Shown here piece after piece: positions 1 through 14,182 of a stretch of DNA of 64,000 bases. Source of the stretch: Halichondria panicea (Eukaryota > Porifera > Demospongiae > Suberitida > Halichondriidae); assembly GCF_963675165.1 (NCBI RefSeq), contig NC_087387.1, forward strand, positions 118,501 to 182,500, read 5' to 3'. Made by a program: the position numbers and the translations under genes. Below the pieces are notes generated by a model. It ran no database searches. It saw nothing but the letters and a program-made list of their open reading frames with translations, and had not been told where the DNA came from. How positions within the stretch are numbered: the first letter of the stretch is position 1; the number at the start of each line of letters is the position of its first letter.

Positions 1-4865
<4,865 letters not shown>

Positions 4866-4881
4866 GCAATTCCTCTGCAGG

Positions 4882-4887
4882 AATAAA
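4882..4887 (+). terminator. Probable polyadenylation signal of MARS1
   Basis: AATAAA begins 17 bases after the MARS1 stop codon. The gene converges on LSM10, whose stop lies near 5172, so the 3' UTRs must be short. Confidence 0.5.
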
Positions 4888-5171
4888 TTCATGGACTGTA
4901 AAAATCAAAATTAATACAAAAACAATTTTTCATCTGATTTCCGGTATAATTATGGTTTTATATGGATGGCAGTTATATGGTTTATAAGTTCATAGTTCAA
5001 GCCTGGCCCTATTATCGTTTAATGTGACGTATTATGCTCTACAATGATGATAAACTGAAAAACTTTATGCTATTGACAGGAATTGAACTGGAACCGATCT
5101 ATAACGCTACTACTACCTGGAGTGAACATCATGATAATAATACAATCTGAATGTAAGTGTTCCAGTCAGTA

Positions 5172-5760
5172 TCAAGTGTTGGTGGCTCTTCCCTTGCCTA
5201 GTTTATAGGCTCTCACGATAGCTTTCTCCTCCAGTTGTCTGTTGAGCCGTGCTCTAGACATCCTCTTCCTCTTTGTAACCTCCCCACCTCCAAGGAGACC
5301 TTTGACCTGTCTCTCTAACAAAACACTCACATTGAAATCATCAGGCATCTGTGTAAGGGTTTGTGTACATGTGGGTGTGGTTAGAGTGGGTGTACTCACC
5401 TGCACATAGCGTATCTGGTTGCCATGGATGAACAACTGCTCGTACTCCACACTCTCATCCTACACACACACACACACACAGTGTATATATTGCATGATAC
5501 TGCATATAAACTTACATTCAGTTTTCTCAGTGTTGATTTGGTCAAGGTGACACTGTAGGAAAAGGATGACTGTATTGAGGAGCACACACACGATCAACTT
5601 ACTTCATATTGGAGTCAACCATAGCCACAGTTCCACACACAGTCAGCTCATTACGCAGCTCTATGATAGTGGGGCGACCTGCCATCGCCTGAAGGAGACA
5701 CACAAGACTCTTGGCAGAGTTATACCTCTCTGTCTTAGTGAACAACCCTGGAGCAGCCAT
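5172..5760 (-). CDS. LSM10: U7 snRNA-associated Sm-like protein LSM10
   Basis: LSM10 replaces SmD1 in the U7 snRNP ring, which processes replication-dependent histone pre-mRNA 3' ends in the nucleus. Four exons join in phase: 5760-5603, 5552-5516, 5459-5400 and 5348-5172. The protein has an Sm1-like motif (LVCLLQAMAGRPTIIELRNE, then VDSNMNV) and an Sm2-like motif (LFIHGNQIRYVQMPD), closely following animal LSM10 (FVTGRNVRYVHIPDD). A basic C-terminal tail follows (KRKRMSRARL). The start MAAPGLF is the first ATG upstream and sits 93 bp from the MTRR start on the other strand. The distinction from SmD1 rests on the VQMPDD ending and the lack of a GR-repeat tail. Confidence 0.88.
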
Positions 5761-5853
5761 TTTCCAAGTCCATTAGGAAGTTGTTGAGGTAATGATCTTT
5801 ACCCACTATCCAGCCAAAGTGTTTTGCTTGACGATCTTTACCAATATTAAAGC
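5761..5853. promoter_or_regulatory. Bidirectional promoter between LSM10 and MTRR
   Basis: Only 93 bp separate the two divergent start codons, so both 5' UTRs and any core promoter must lie here or overlap the first exons. No TATA box is visible. The segment includes a repeated short motif (gatctttacc near 5790 and again near 5833) that could be a shared regulatory element. Confidence 0.55.
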
Positions 5854-8800
5854 ATGGCCACCACTAAAGATGAGGAAAAAAAGTTTCTACTGGTGTTTGG
5901 TAGTGAAACAGGCCAAGCCAAAGCCATTGCAGAGATCATCAGAGACAAGGCCCTAGAGAGAGGCCTGCTACCTGACACACTCTGCTTCAGTCAATATAAC
6001 AAGGGGGTATGAGATGCATACATGTACTTGTATTATGATACCTGCAGTATTAATCATACACACTGAGTGCTTTATCTGGTACTCGATTATAAGCGTATTA
6101 GTAGATATTGCCCCTAGTAACGATGATTATTAATATACATTGCTTCTTAGTTCAAGCTGCCTACTGAGCGTGCGCTGGTGGTGGTTGTGAGTACTACGGG
6201 AGATGGGGATCCCCCCGAGACTGTGAGGAAGGCGTGGCGTCGTCTCAAGGGGAAGTCCCTCTCGTCCGATCATCTCAAGCACCTCCACTTTGCTCTACTA
6301 GGTAAGCGCACTAATTGTCCCATCTAATTTATTCTTTTAATTGGCAGGTTTAGGGGATACTAACTATGATAACTTTTGTAACATGGGCAAAATGCTGAGT
6401 CAGCGATTATTGGAGCTCGGAGCGACTGCATTTCATCCTCCCGGATTTGCCGACGATGCAGTAGGGTGAGCTAACTAAATGGGTATGGCCTCACTGATAA
6501 AGCCCCACCCCTTTTAGACTAGAGGATGTGGTAGAGCCATGGATAGAGGGATTGTGGAGTCCACTCGTGCGCCTACTATCAGGAGAGGAGGACAGTAACC
6601 ATGACAGCAACGCTATCTCCATGACAACTGAGCCAAGTGAAGAAGCTGTGGATACAATAGTTGAAAAGGAAACTACTTTGTTAACATCATCCCCCACTCG
6701 TAGTAGCCATGGCAACACTCAGACAACTGATGTACTAGTGAAGGATGTCATTGCGTCATTATCAGATGACCTTCAGAGGTGTACTTTGAACCCTGTGACC
6801 CCACTCTCCCTCCCCACACCACCCCCCTCATATCTCACAGTGACTCTAGGGGAGACAACAGACAACACGTTCCCGTTCAATAAGATACCTTATCGATTAG
6901 GCTCTCGGGTATCCATGGCAACTATTACAAGCTCAAAACAACTGACAAACGAAGGAGCTGTCAAAAAAACGCTAGAAATGTCTTTTAGAATAATAGCAGT
7001 GAGTTAATGCTGTCGTGTATACATAGACACACTACTGTCCACCCTTGTAGGATGACATGCACTACGAGCCTGGTGATGCTGTGGGGTTTGTGTGCCCCTC
7101 CCCCTTTTCTGAGGTCCAGTGGTTGCTACGGAGACTTGATCTAACCTCACACGCACAACAGCAGATCATGATATCCATCCGTGAGAATACAACCAAGAAA
7201 AGTAATATCTCATTATAATTATAGCAATTAATGGTGACAGTATCTGCCCTACCCCCACAGAGGCCACGCCCCCTTCCCACGTCCCCACCCCCTGCACAGT
7301 GGAGCAGCTATTCAGCCACTGTCTTAACATCAGAGCAGTCCCTAAGAAAGTACGTCTACAATAATTATAACCTGTTGTACCAGCCACTGCTATTACATGA
7401 TAATACAAGTAAGTGACCATCATTATTATTATTAGCCGACTAGAAAAACATTTGCAGTAACTATGTGAAAAATTGCGCTGTACTTACAAGGAAGTTTCTG
7501 CGTGACTTATATTAATCTTATATGTCTCTCAGGCTTTTCTGTGTCTACTAGCAAAGCACTGTCGAGATGGAGGTGAGCAACGACGACTAGAGGAGCTCGC
7601 CAGCCGACAGTGTGGGGCACAATACACACGATTGTTCACAGAGCTGCGTACTGATCTCCTGGATCTACTCAACTCCTTTCCTTCTTGTCGACCTCCACTG
7701 GACATATTGATTGGTGGGAGTATAATCAACCGTTTCATATTACTTACTCTAATTAACTGAACTATTCACTTGCAGAGAATTTGCCGCGATTGCAACCACG
7801 CTACTACTCAGTCACCAGGTATATAGCACACACACACACACCACCCACACACTCACTCACTCCACTACACACACAAACACTCCACACAGCTCTCCCCTGA
7901 CAGACCCGCACAGTTTGACAGTAGCTTTCAATGTGGAGCACCTCCCTCCGCGCTCATGGGGCGTGGCCAATAGGTGTGGTCTCGCTACAGGGTGGCTGGA
8001 GCTGGCAGCCAATCAGATTACAGTATCCCCTGTACAGGTATGTTCATACAACTAAATCTTAGACAATTTAGGTTATGTATTTTCTTGATTCAGATTCCAG
8101 TATTTCCAAGATCTCAGAATCCATTCCGACTGCCCCGCAACCCTATGACCCCCATCATCATGATAGGACCCGGCACGGGGGTAGCTCCCTTCATTGGCTT
8201 CCTACGGCATATGGCACAACAGAGAGTGGGTGGGGCCACTCAGAGGAGGGCGTGGCTATTCTTCGGCTGTAGACACCCTCACCTTGACTACTTATACCAG
8301 TGAGTCTTTGGAGCACATAAATGGGCCTGTTTTGATAGGTAGTTTTGACTGTTGGGATTGTCCAATTTCAATGTAACAGGTAATTCTGTACATTGTGTAG
8401 TAGCTCTTTGATTATTTGTGTGCTTAGGAAGTTGCTTTTGTCATTTGCAGGAAAGAGCTTGTCCAGTTTCAATCTAGTGGAGTGCTTACTAAACTAACGG
8501 TGACCTTCTCGAGGCCGGTTGGTGAAGTAGGTGTGGCTAGTGAAGTGGGCGGGACTGGTTACGTACAGGACAGAGTTCGTGTTGAGTGGCGTGAGGTGGG
8601 GGAGTGGATCGTGGAACACCAAGCCACTGTCTACATGTGTGGGTGAGGCTAATACACATGTTGTACATGTGCTAGATGCTTCCACCACACATGTTGTACA
8701 TGTGCTAGATGCTTCCACCACACTTGTTGTACATGTGCTAGATGCTTCCACCACACTAGTCTTGAAATGCAACCTTATAGCTTTTAGAGAAAACATAAGT

Positions 8801-8943
8801 CAAGCACTACATGACCTGTGTGCTAGCACTACATGTATATAAGTGAGGTGGAAGGTTGTGTACATGTGCACGCTATGAGATTAGTGATGATTGTAACTAA
8901 AGAGCATCACAAGTGCTTCCACACACACACACACACACACACA

Positions 8944-8982
<39 letters not shown>

Positions 8983-9559
8983 GCACACACACACACTGTA
9001 GTGATGCAGTGACTATGCTGAGGGACACACAACACGCTCACACACACACACACACACCCCCACACACACACACACCCACACACACACACACACACACACT
9101 CTGTAGTGATGCAGTGACTATGCTGAGGGACACACAACACGCTCACACACACACACACACACCCCCACACACACACACACCCACACACACACACACACAC
9201 ACTCTGTAGTGATGCAGTGACTATGCTGAGGGACACACAACACGCTCACACACACACACACACACCCCCACACACACACACACCCACACACACACACACA
9301 CACACACTCTGTAGTGATGCAGTGACTATGCTGAGGGACACACAACTCGCTCTGCAGGAGGTCATTGCACGCTATCTGGCATCAGGTAACCAACTCACTA
9401 CACATCATTTGCTAGTTAGACCACCATTACCAACTATTGACGTACATTGCAATATTATGTGTATTTTGTGCAGGTTCATCCGTTTCTGCTGAGTCGGCAG
9501 ACAAGGTGGTTGCTAGGATACGAGAGGAGGGGCGGCTGCTAGTGGACCTGTGGACTTGA
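5854..9559 (+). CDS. MTRR: Methionine synthase reductase (diflavin oxidoreductase)
   Basis: MTRR reactivates cob(II)alamin-bound methionine synthase using NADPH, FAD and FMN. Exon 1 (5854-6006) gives the FMN-binding flavodoxin start (LLVFGSETGQAKAIAEII). Later exons give VVVVSTTGDGDPPETVRK, LLGLGDTNYDNFCN, and FADDAVGLEDVVEPWIEGLW, which follow animal MTRR. A linker and connecting domain come next (6518-6998, 7051-7201, 7260-7348, 7533-7712). The FAD-binding part includes LQPRYYSV (7774-7819). The NADPH-binding part has IGPGTGVAPFIGFL and FFGCRHPHLDYLY (8094-8299). The C-terminus is split over 8451-8642, 9313-9386 and 9474-9559 and ends with an aromatic residue plus Thr (LVDLWT), as expected for the FAD-shielding tail. 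The last large intron holds partial duplicates of exon 9313-9386. Confidence 0.93.
8650..8757 (+). repeat. Three-copy 33-bp tandem repeat in MTRR intron
   Basis: Three near-identical copies of a unit containing TTGTACATGTGCTAGATGCT follow the donor of the 8451-8642 exon. The unit contains the self-complementary TGTACA. No function is apparent. Confidence 0.75.
8917..9350 (+). repeat. (CA)n minisatellite with partial copies of an MTRR exon
   Basis: The array has four copies of an acceptor plus exon edge (tgtag, TGATGCAGTGACTATGCTGA, GGGACACACAA) starting near 8998, 9103, 9206 and 9311, with (CA)n and CCCCCA spacers between them. Only the last copy continues into the functional exon (CTCGCTCTGCAGGAG). 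The first three turn into CACGCTC(ACAC)n and have no donor. They are decoy acceptors inside the intron. Confidence 0.88.
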
Positions 9560-9924
9560 ACACAGTGCGTCATGTTTTTATCATCCAAACTGTTTAATTA
9601 ATTATCTTTACTTTCTTAATTATTTATTGTGGCCCGTCAGTTTGTGCACTGGCTTTACTGTTGATGTTTGCTACATTATTTATTGCATGCATTTGGTTGG
9701 TTGGTTTCTGCAATTGCGATACTAATACTGTAACTGTAAAACTAGAGCTAATCATTTCATTAACCTATTATATATTTAAAGCCAATCTTTGTGGAGACAT
9801 TACTTCATTGCTGGCTACAGTGTTGAAGCTTGTGCTTATAGAGTATTAGTGTCTGTGTGTATGTGTGTAGCCTGTGAGGGTAGCACCTTGTGTGTGTATG
9901 TGTGTAGCCTGTGAGAGTAGCACC

Positions 9925-9983
<59 letters not shown>

Positions 9984-10565
9984 TGTGTGTGTAGCCTGTG
10001 AGGGTAGCACCTTGTGTGTGCATGTGTGTAGCCTGTGAGAGTAGCACCTTGTGGTGTGTGTGTGTGTGTGTGTAGCCTGTGAGGGTAGCACCTTGTGTGT
10101 GTGTGTGTGTGTGTGTAGCCTGTGAGGGTAGCACCTTGTGTGTGCATGTGTGTAGCCTGTGAGGGTAGCACCTTGTGTGTGTGTGTGTGTGTGTGTAGCC
10201 TGTGAGGGTAGCACCTTGTGTGTGTGTGTGTAGCCTGTGAGGGTAGCACCTTGCGTGTGCATGTGTGTAGACTGTGAGGGTAGCACCTTGTGTGCATGTG
10301 TGTAGCCTGTGAGGGTAGCACCTTGTGTGTGTAGCCTGTGAGGGTAGCACCTTGCGTGTGGTGGCATACCCCTAAATCACTGTAGTGAGCATTGAAAGGC
10401 TAACTTCCATCCATTTACAGAAATGTAGTGTGTACTGTGTCCAGTTCCTTCCACTATTATAGAATCTCTTGAAGCTGGCTAGTCAACATGTGGGTCTTTA
10501 ATCCTAGCTCTTAATGCATGGGACAAGTGTGTTTCTTTCATTTGTCAGTATCTCAGACTCTAGCC
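9560..10565. other. Intergenic segment with a 12-copy (GT)n minisatellite
   Basis: Between MTRR and the first secreted gene, positions 9855-10360 hold about twelve copies of GTAGCCTGTGAGGGTAGCAC followed by CTTG and variable (GT)n. One copy has GTAGACTGTGAG and two have GAGAGTAG. No coding exon with this edge was found nearby. The rest is AT-rich 3' flank of MTRR with no gene visible. Confidence 0.8.
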
Positions 10566-11090
10566 ATGAAGTTGTTGGTAGCTCTAGTCCTCCTGGTAGT
10601 TGCATGCAGCCTAACAACGGCCTACCAAGTCGACCGTAGTTCACTCAAGCATCTACTCGAGAGGCTGCTTACTAAACAGCTGCTCACTAAACAGCTGCTA
10701 CGTGCGAGAAATGAGCAAGAAGACACTGGCTTCACACCCATCACTACCTTCCCTCCCTTTACCTTCCCTCCATTTGATCATGGTACGACGTTTAACCCCC
10801 CTACACCCGCTAGTACGACGTTTAACCCCCCTACCACTGATAGTACGACTTTTAACCCCCCTACCACTGATAGTACGACTTTTAACCCCCCTACCACTGC
10901 TACCTCGACTACCAGTCCACCTCCAACCAGTCCACCTCCAAAACGAAAGACGTGCTTCAAGCATCTCATCATAAAGTTCCTGTTAAAGAAGATTATGAAG
11001 AAAACTATTAAGCCACGGCGATGCTTCCTCTGTCGTATTCTGAAACGCTTCCCCCGCCCCCACAGGTTCTCCCGTGTCCCCAAATGGTGA
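10566..11090 (+). CDS. Secreted Thr/Pro-repeat protein with a cationic Cys-containing tail
   Basis: An intronless gene for 174 aa; I do not recognise a family. Residues 1-19 form a signal peptide (MKLLVALVLLVVACSLTTA). A helical basic region follows, containing TKQLLTKQLL. Residues 74-111 hold four decapeptide repeats of the type TTFNPPT, likely O-glycosylated. A Pro-rich hinge (about 116-125) leads to a strongly basic tail (126-174) with Cys130, Cys153 and Cys156, including FKHLIIKFLLKKIMKK and a Pro/Arg/Phe-rich end (VPKW). A mucin-like stalk with a cationic amphipathic tail resembles a membrane-active or polyanion-binding secreted protein; that is inference. The earlier in-frame ATG at 10518 would place the hydrophobic segment internally, so 10566 is preferred. 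Confidence 0.7.
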   Translation: MKLLVALVLLVVACSLTTAYQVDRSSLKHLLERLLTKQLLTKQLLRARNEQEDTGFTPITTFPPFTFPPFDHGTTFNPPTPASTTFNPPTTDSTTFNPPTTDSTTFNPPTTATSTTSPPPTSPPPKRKTCFKHLIIKFLLKKIMKKTIKPRRCFLCRILKRFPRPHRFSRVPKW

Positions 11091-11119
11091 TGGATCGATG
11101 GTTGGGGCACAAGAACATT

Positions 11120-11300
11120 GAACGTAGTATATCCGTAGTGGCTATAATGACATAGACTAGTGTATTGTGTGTTCATAGTGACTATAATGGCATAGACTAG
11201 TGTATTGTGTGTTCATGATGACTAGACATAGACTAGTGTATTGTGTATTCATGATGACTAGACATAGACTAGTATTGTGTGTTCATGATGTTTTGTAGCT
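11120..11300 (+). repeat. Short tandem repeats downstream of the 10566 gene
   Basis: Four to five imperfect copies of a unit with GACTAGTGTATTGTGTGTTC lie in the 3' flank. They are probably 3' UTR or spacer. No gene is visible up to 11384. Confidence 0.6.
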
Positions 11301-11384
11301 CGATCGTTATGAATTTGTGGCACAAGAATGAAAGTAATAACAATAATAGCTATTGTATAAATGCTAGCATGCCGATAGTCTCAG

Positions 11385-11768
11385 CTAGCCTAGTAGTCCA
11401 CCAACCAGCTTGTCCACCATGTTGAGGATCTCAGCTTGCATCACGACGTCATCACTGCTACTGCTGTCCTCGTCATCGTCATCGTCATCGTCACGGCGAC
11501 GGCCTTTGCGACCCCTTCGTTTCTTTGAGTGTTTATGATTCTTTTGTATATCAGCTTGCACGATGGCCTCTTCATTATTGAGTAGTAGATCATCCATTGT
11601 CTGAATGTTTGTTACCATCTCCTCTTGATTGACTAGCTGTTGAAGTCTTGTTAGAATATCAGTAATAGCTTCTTCTTCTTCAGTAGCTATCTCGTTGTCT
11701 AGTGAAGCGGCCAGTGTAGCTGTGGCCAGTATAGCACTAGCGGCTACTAGGAGCAGTAGTATCTTCAT
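11385..11768 (-). CDS. Secreted acidic precursor with GGLLG C-terminus (copy 1)
   Basis: An intronless 127-aa protein of unrecognised family. A signal peptide (MKILLLLVAASAILATATLA) is followed by an acidic helical region with TEEEEAITDILTRLQQLV. Then comes an abrupt basic block (KHSKKRRGRKGRRR), a seven-Asp run and a Ser/Asp stretch, and a C-terminal helix ending LVGGLLG. The ending is shared with the two genes at 12377 and 14183. The dibasic-rich block could be a prohormone-convertase site, which would release the last 30-odd residues, and the terminal Gly would allow amidation. That processing is inferred. Start 11768 is chosen because it begins the signal peptide; the upstream ATG at 11939 would precede a TATA box. 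Confidence 0.72.
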   Translation of the reverse strand: MKILLLLVAASAILATATLAASLDNEIATEEEEAITDILTRLQQLVNQEEMVTNIQTMDDLLLNNEEAIVQADIQKNHKHSKKRRGRKGRRRDDDDDDDEDSSSSDDVVMQAEILNMVDKLVGGLLG

Positions 11769-11815
11769 GTTGATGGGGTGTACTGTATAGAGACAAGTGT
11801 GTGCAGTGCTCTGTG

Positions 11816-11823
11816 TTTTATAG
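11816..11823 (-). promoter_or_regulatory. TATA box of the 11768 gene
   Basis: CTATAAAA on the minus strand lies about 50 bp upstream of the start codon, suitable for a short 5' UTR. Similar TATA elements occur before the secreted genes starting at 15001 and 17366. Confidence 0.55.
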
Positions 11824-12376
11824 AGTTTGGTAGGGAAGAGGGTATTGTGTGGGACAATGGAGCTGTGGTCCAACATGTCACCATGAGCTGAATCAAGAGA
11901 GCGGATATTGAGGGCTTTCAATGAGGAATTGAAACACAACAGCTGTTGACACTGTAATTACACATGTTGATATTGTTTATTATTGCTATTCTGTGTTACA
12001 TTCGAATATTCATTCATTCATTCAGTGCATGATTGTTTTACAACACTTAAGCTAGTAATTATAATTATGGATTACGATGCATTATTGGCCCTGAGGCTCA
12101 TCTGTTGCTATAGCCCCTGCAATGCTCAGCTCTCTCCACACATATGTACACAATGCCACTAGTCCATATAATTATACAATGCTTTATAGCCATCTTGCAT
12201 GTTTCCAAAACCCACTGTGTATAATGTGTTTTACTCGTTGTATTAATTTGAATTATTTTGCCAAAACTTTATTTCAATCACCACAGGTACATACATGCGT
12301 GTTAGCATCACACAATTAATGGACTAAGTCTAACAAGTCATTTGTTCTAGCTACACTTGATATAATGATAGTCCTC
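11824..12376. other. Intergenic, no gene seen
   Basis: AT-rich spacer between two secreted genes. It has short repeats (attcattcattcatt near 12010) and no coding signal on either strand. Confidence 0.5.
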
Positions 12377-12682
12377 TCATCCCATTAGTCCTCCTAGCAG
12401 GTTGGTGAGCATGCCCTGCTTGTCGACGTAATCTTGTAGGTCCGCTAGCTCCTCGTTGTCAAGGAGACCGTACTCCTCAGCTCCAGCTAGAGCATCCAAT
12501 AGCGTGTCACTATCAACATCAGCTTCTTGTCTCTCTGCCAACTCTAGAATACTGTTGAGGAGATTGGAATACTGTGAGCGTCTGTTGCGGAGATGTGCAG
12601 CTGCTTGGGTGTCTCCAGCTGGTGCAGCGACGGCCATTGATGCAATGGTGGCAAAGACGGCTAGTAGGATGAAGGTGTTCAT
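12377..12682 (-). CDS. Secreted acidic precursor with GGLMG C-terminus (copy 2)
   Basis: An intronless 101-aa protein, the shortest of the trio. A signal peptide (MNTFILLAVFATIASMAVAA) is followed by LRNRRS, a possible dibasic site near residues 32-36. Next is an acidic helical region rich in Glu, Asp and Leu (for example LLDALAGAEEYGLLDNEE), and the C-terminus ends LLGGLMG. The order of signal, acidic helix and Gly-Leu tail matches the genes at 11385 and 14183. I know of no family match. It is probably a small secreted peptide precursor or structural protein. Confidence 0.72.
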   Translation of the reverse strand: MNTFILLAVFATIASMAVAAPAGDTQAAAHLRNRRSQYSNLLNSILELAERQEADVDSDTLLDALAGAEEYGLLDNEELADLQDYVDKQGMLTNLLGGLMG

Positions 12683-12939
12683 ATTGTTGAGAGCTGTATT
12701 AATAGCGTTGTTGATAATGTGGATTGTTGATAAATGTGGATGATAATGCTTCAGGGCTTGGGCTTATGTAGGGAGGGGGGCAGGATGCGTTGCTCTGCAG
12801 TAAGGACGGGGGAACAATGGCACAATGGATGGTTTCAATGTTGGGGAAAAAACAGTATATATATAGAACAGTGCATTCAATAGTCTGTGTGTTCACTCAA
12901 CAGTGTGTACAATGTCATGCATCATTGATCTAATTGAAA
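12683..12939. other. Upstream region of the 12682 gene
   Basis: It contains a G-rich tract (gggaggggggcagg near 12770) and a TATA-like catata run. No coding feature is visible before the repeat array begins. Confidence 0.4.
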
Positions 12940-14050
12940 GTTAAAAATTTACTGAAGACCTTTCAATGATGTGTTTCAATCTAAACACTGAACGGGGCCA
13001 TAATTTGTCGCTTTTCAGCCTTGGACCATGGGGTTTATATTATCCATGGTATCGCCAAATTGGCAAATACTTTTATCTCTCAAATACGAAGTTTGATGAC
13101 ACTATTTGAAAGGTCTTTTTCTAAGCTTTCAGAAAATCATAAAATTGTTGACATTGGATCCACAGAATTCAAGTAAAGCAGCTGAAAGAGTTCCCAAACC
13201 ATTGGGAGGGGGGGGGGGGGTAGTCGAACATCTTTCAACAGCCATTAACTTGAGTATCGTTGATCCAATGTCAAACATTTTGTGATTTTCTGAAAGGTTA
13301 GAAAGATACCTTTCAAATGATGTGTTTCAATTCAAAATTTCTTTGGAGCCTAAATTTGACATTTTTCGGCCTTGGACCATGGGCTATAATCCATGGTATC
13401 GGCAAATTGGCAAATACTTTTATCTCTCAAATACGAAGTTTGATGACACCATTTGAAAGGTCTTTTTCTAAACTTTCAGAAAATCATAAAAATTAATGTT
13501 TAACATTGGATCCACAGAATTCAAGTTATAGCAGCTGAAAGAGTCCCCGAACCGTTGATTAAATTGTGGAGGGGGAACATCTTTCAACAGCCATTAACTT
13601 GAGTACCATTCATCTAATGTCAAAAATTTTATGATTTTTTGAAAGCTTAGAAAGAGACCTTTCAAATGATGTGTTTCAATCCAAAATTTCTTCGGAGCCT
13701 AAATTTGACATTTTTCGGCCTTGGACCATGGGCTATATATATAATCCATGGTATCGGCAAATTAGGCAAATACTTTTTGTTACTTTTTGTTACTTTTTTA
13801 CAAAGTTTGATGACACTATTTGAAAGGTCTTTTTCTAAGCTTTCAGAAAATCATAATATTTTTTGACATTGGATTCCACAGAATTCAAGTTATAGCAGCT
13901 GAAAGAGTCCCCCCCCCGAACCATTGATTAAATTGGGGAGGGGGGGGGGTAGTTGAACATCTTTTAACAGCCATTAACTTAAGCACCGTTCATCCAATGT
14001 CAAACTTTTTATGATTTTCTGAAAGCTTAAAAAGAGACCTTTCAACCCAA
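12940..14050 (+). repeat. Tandem array of a near-palindromic ~350-bp repeat
   Basis: Three units plus a partial fourth. Each unit reads: a left arm (GATCCAATGTCAAA, TTTTCTGAAAGCTTAGAAAG, ACCTTTCAAATGATG), a centre (TTTTTCGGCCTTGGACCATG, GGCTATAATCCATGG, CCAAATTGG), and a right arm that is the reverse complement of the left (CCATTTGAAAGGTC, CTAAGCTTTCAGAAAATCAT, TTGACATTGGATCC). A linker follows (AATTCAAGTTATAGCAGCTG, AAAGAGTCCC, CATCTTTCAACAGCC). The same family recurs at 25.8-27.1, 36.2-36.5, 41.4-41.9 and 49.25-50.8 kb. Confidence 0.9.
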
Positions 14051-14182
14051 CTTTCCATGCCTACTAGTTGCTAGATAATACCACCATTAGAATAATGTTC
14101 TCATTCACAATAACTCATTGATTATAGCATAACATTATAACTATAGCTAGCTAACTGCAACAGTTCAATACAGTGCATGCTT

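Noticed and set aside
8907-9345. Repeat-rich frames in the MTRR intron
   Set aside because: (CA)n artefacts; the flanking exons join without them in the correct phase.
9855-10360. CRISPR-like regular repeats
   Set aside because: The spacers are only (GT)n of variable length, not unique sequence, and the genome is eukaryotic.
9805-10367. Three overlapping minus-strand frames of ~170 aa with HTHT and RCYPHRL repeats
   Set aside because: Direct translation of the (GT)n minisatellite in three frames; no start context, signal or splice support.
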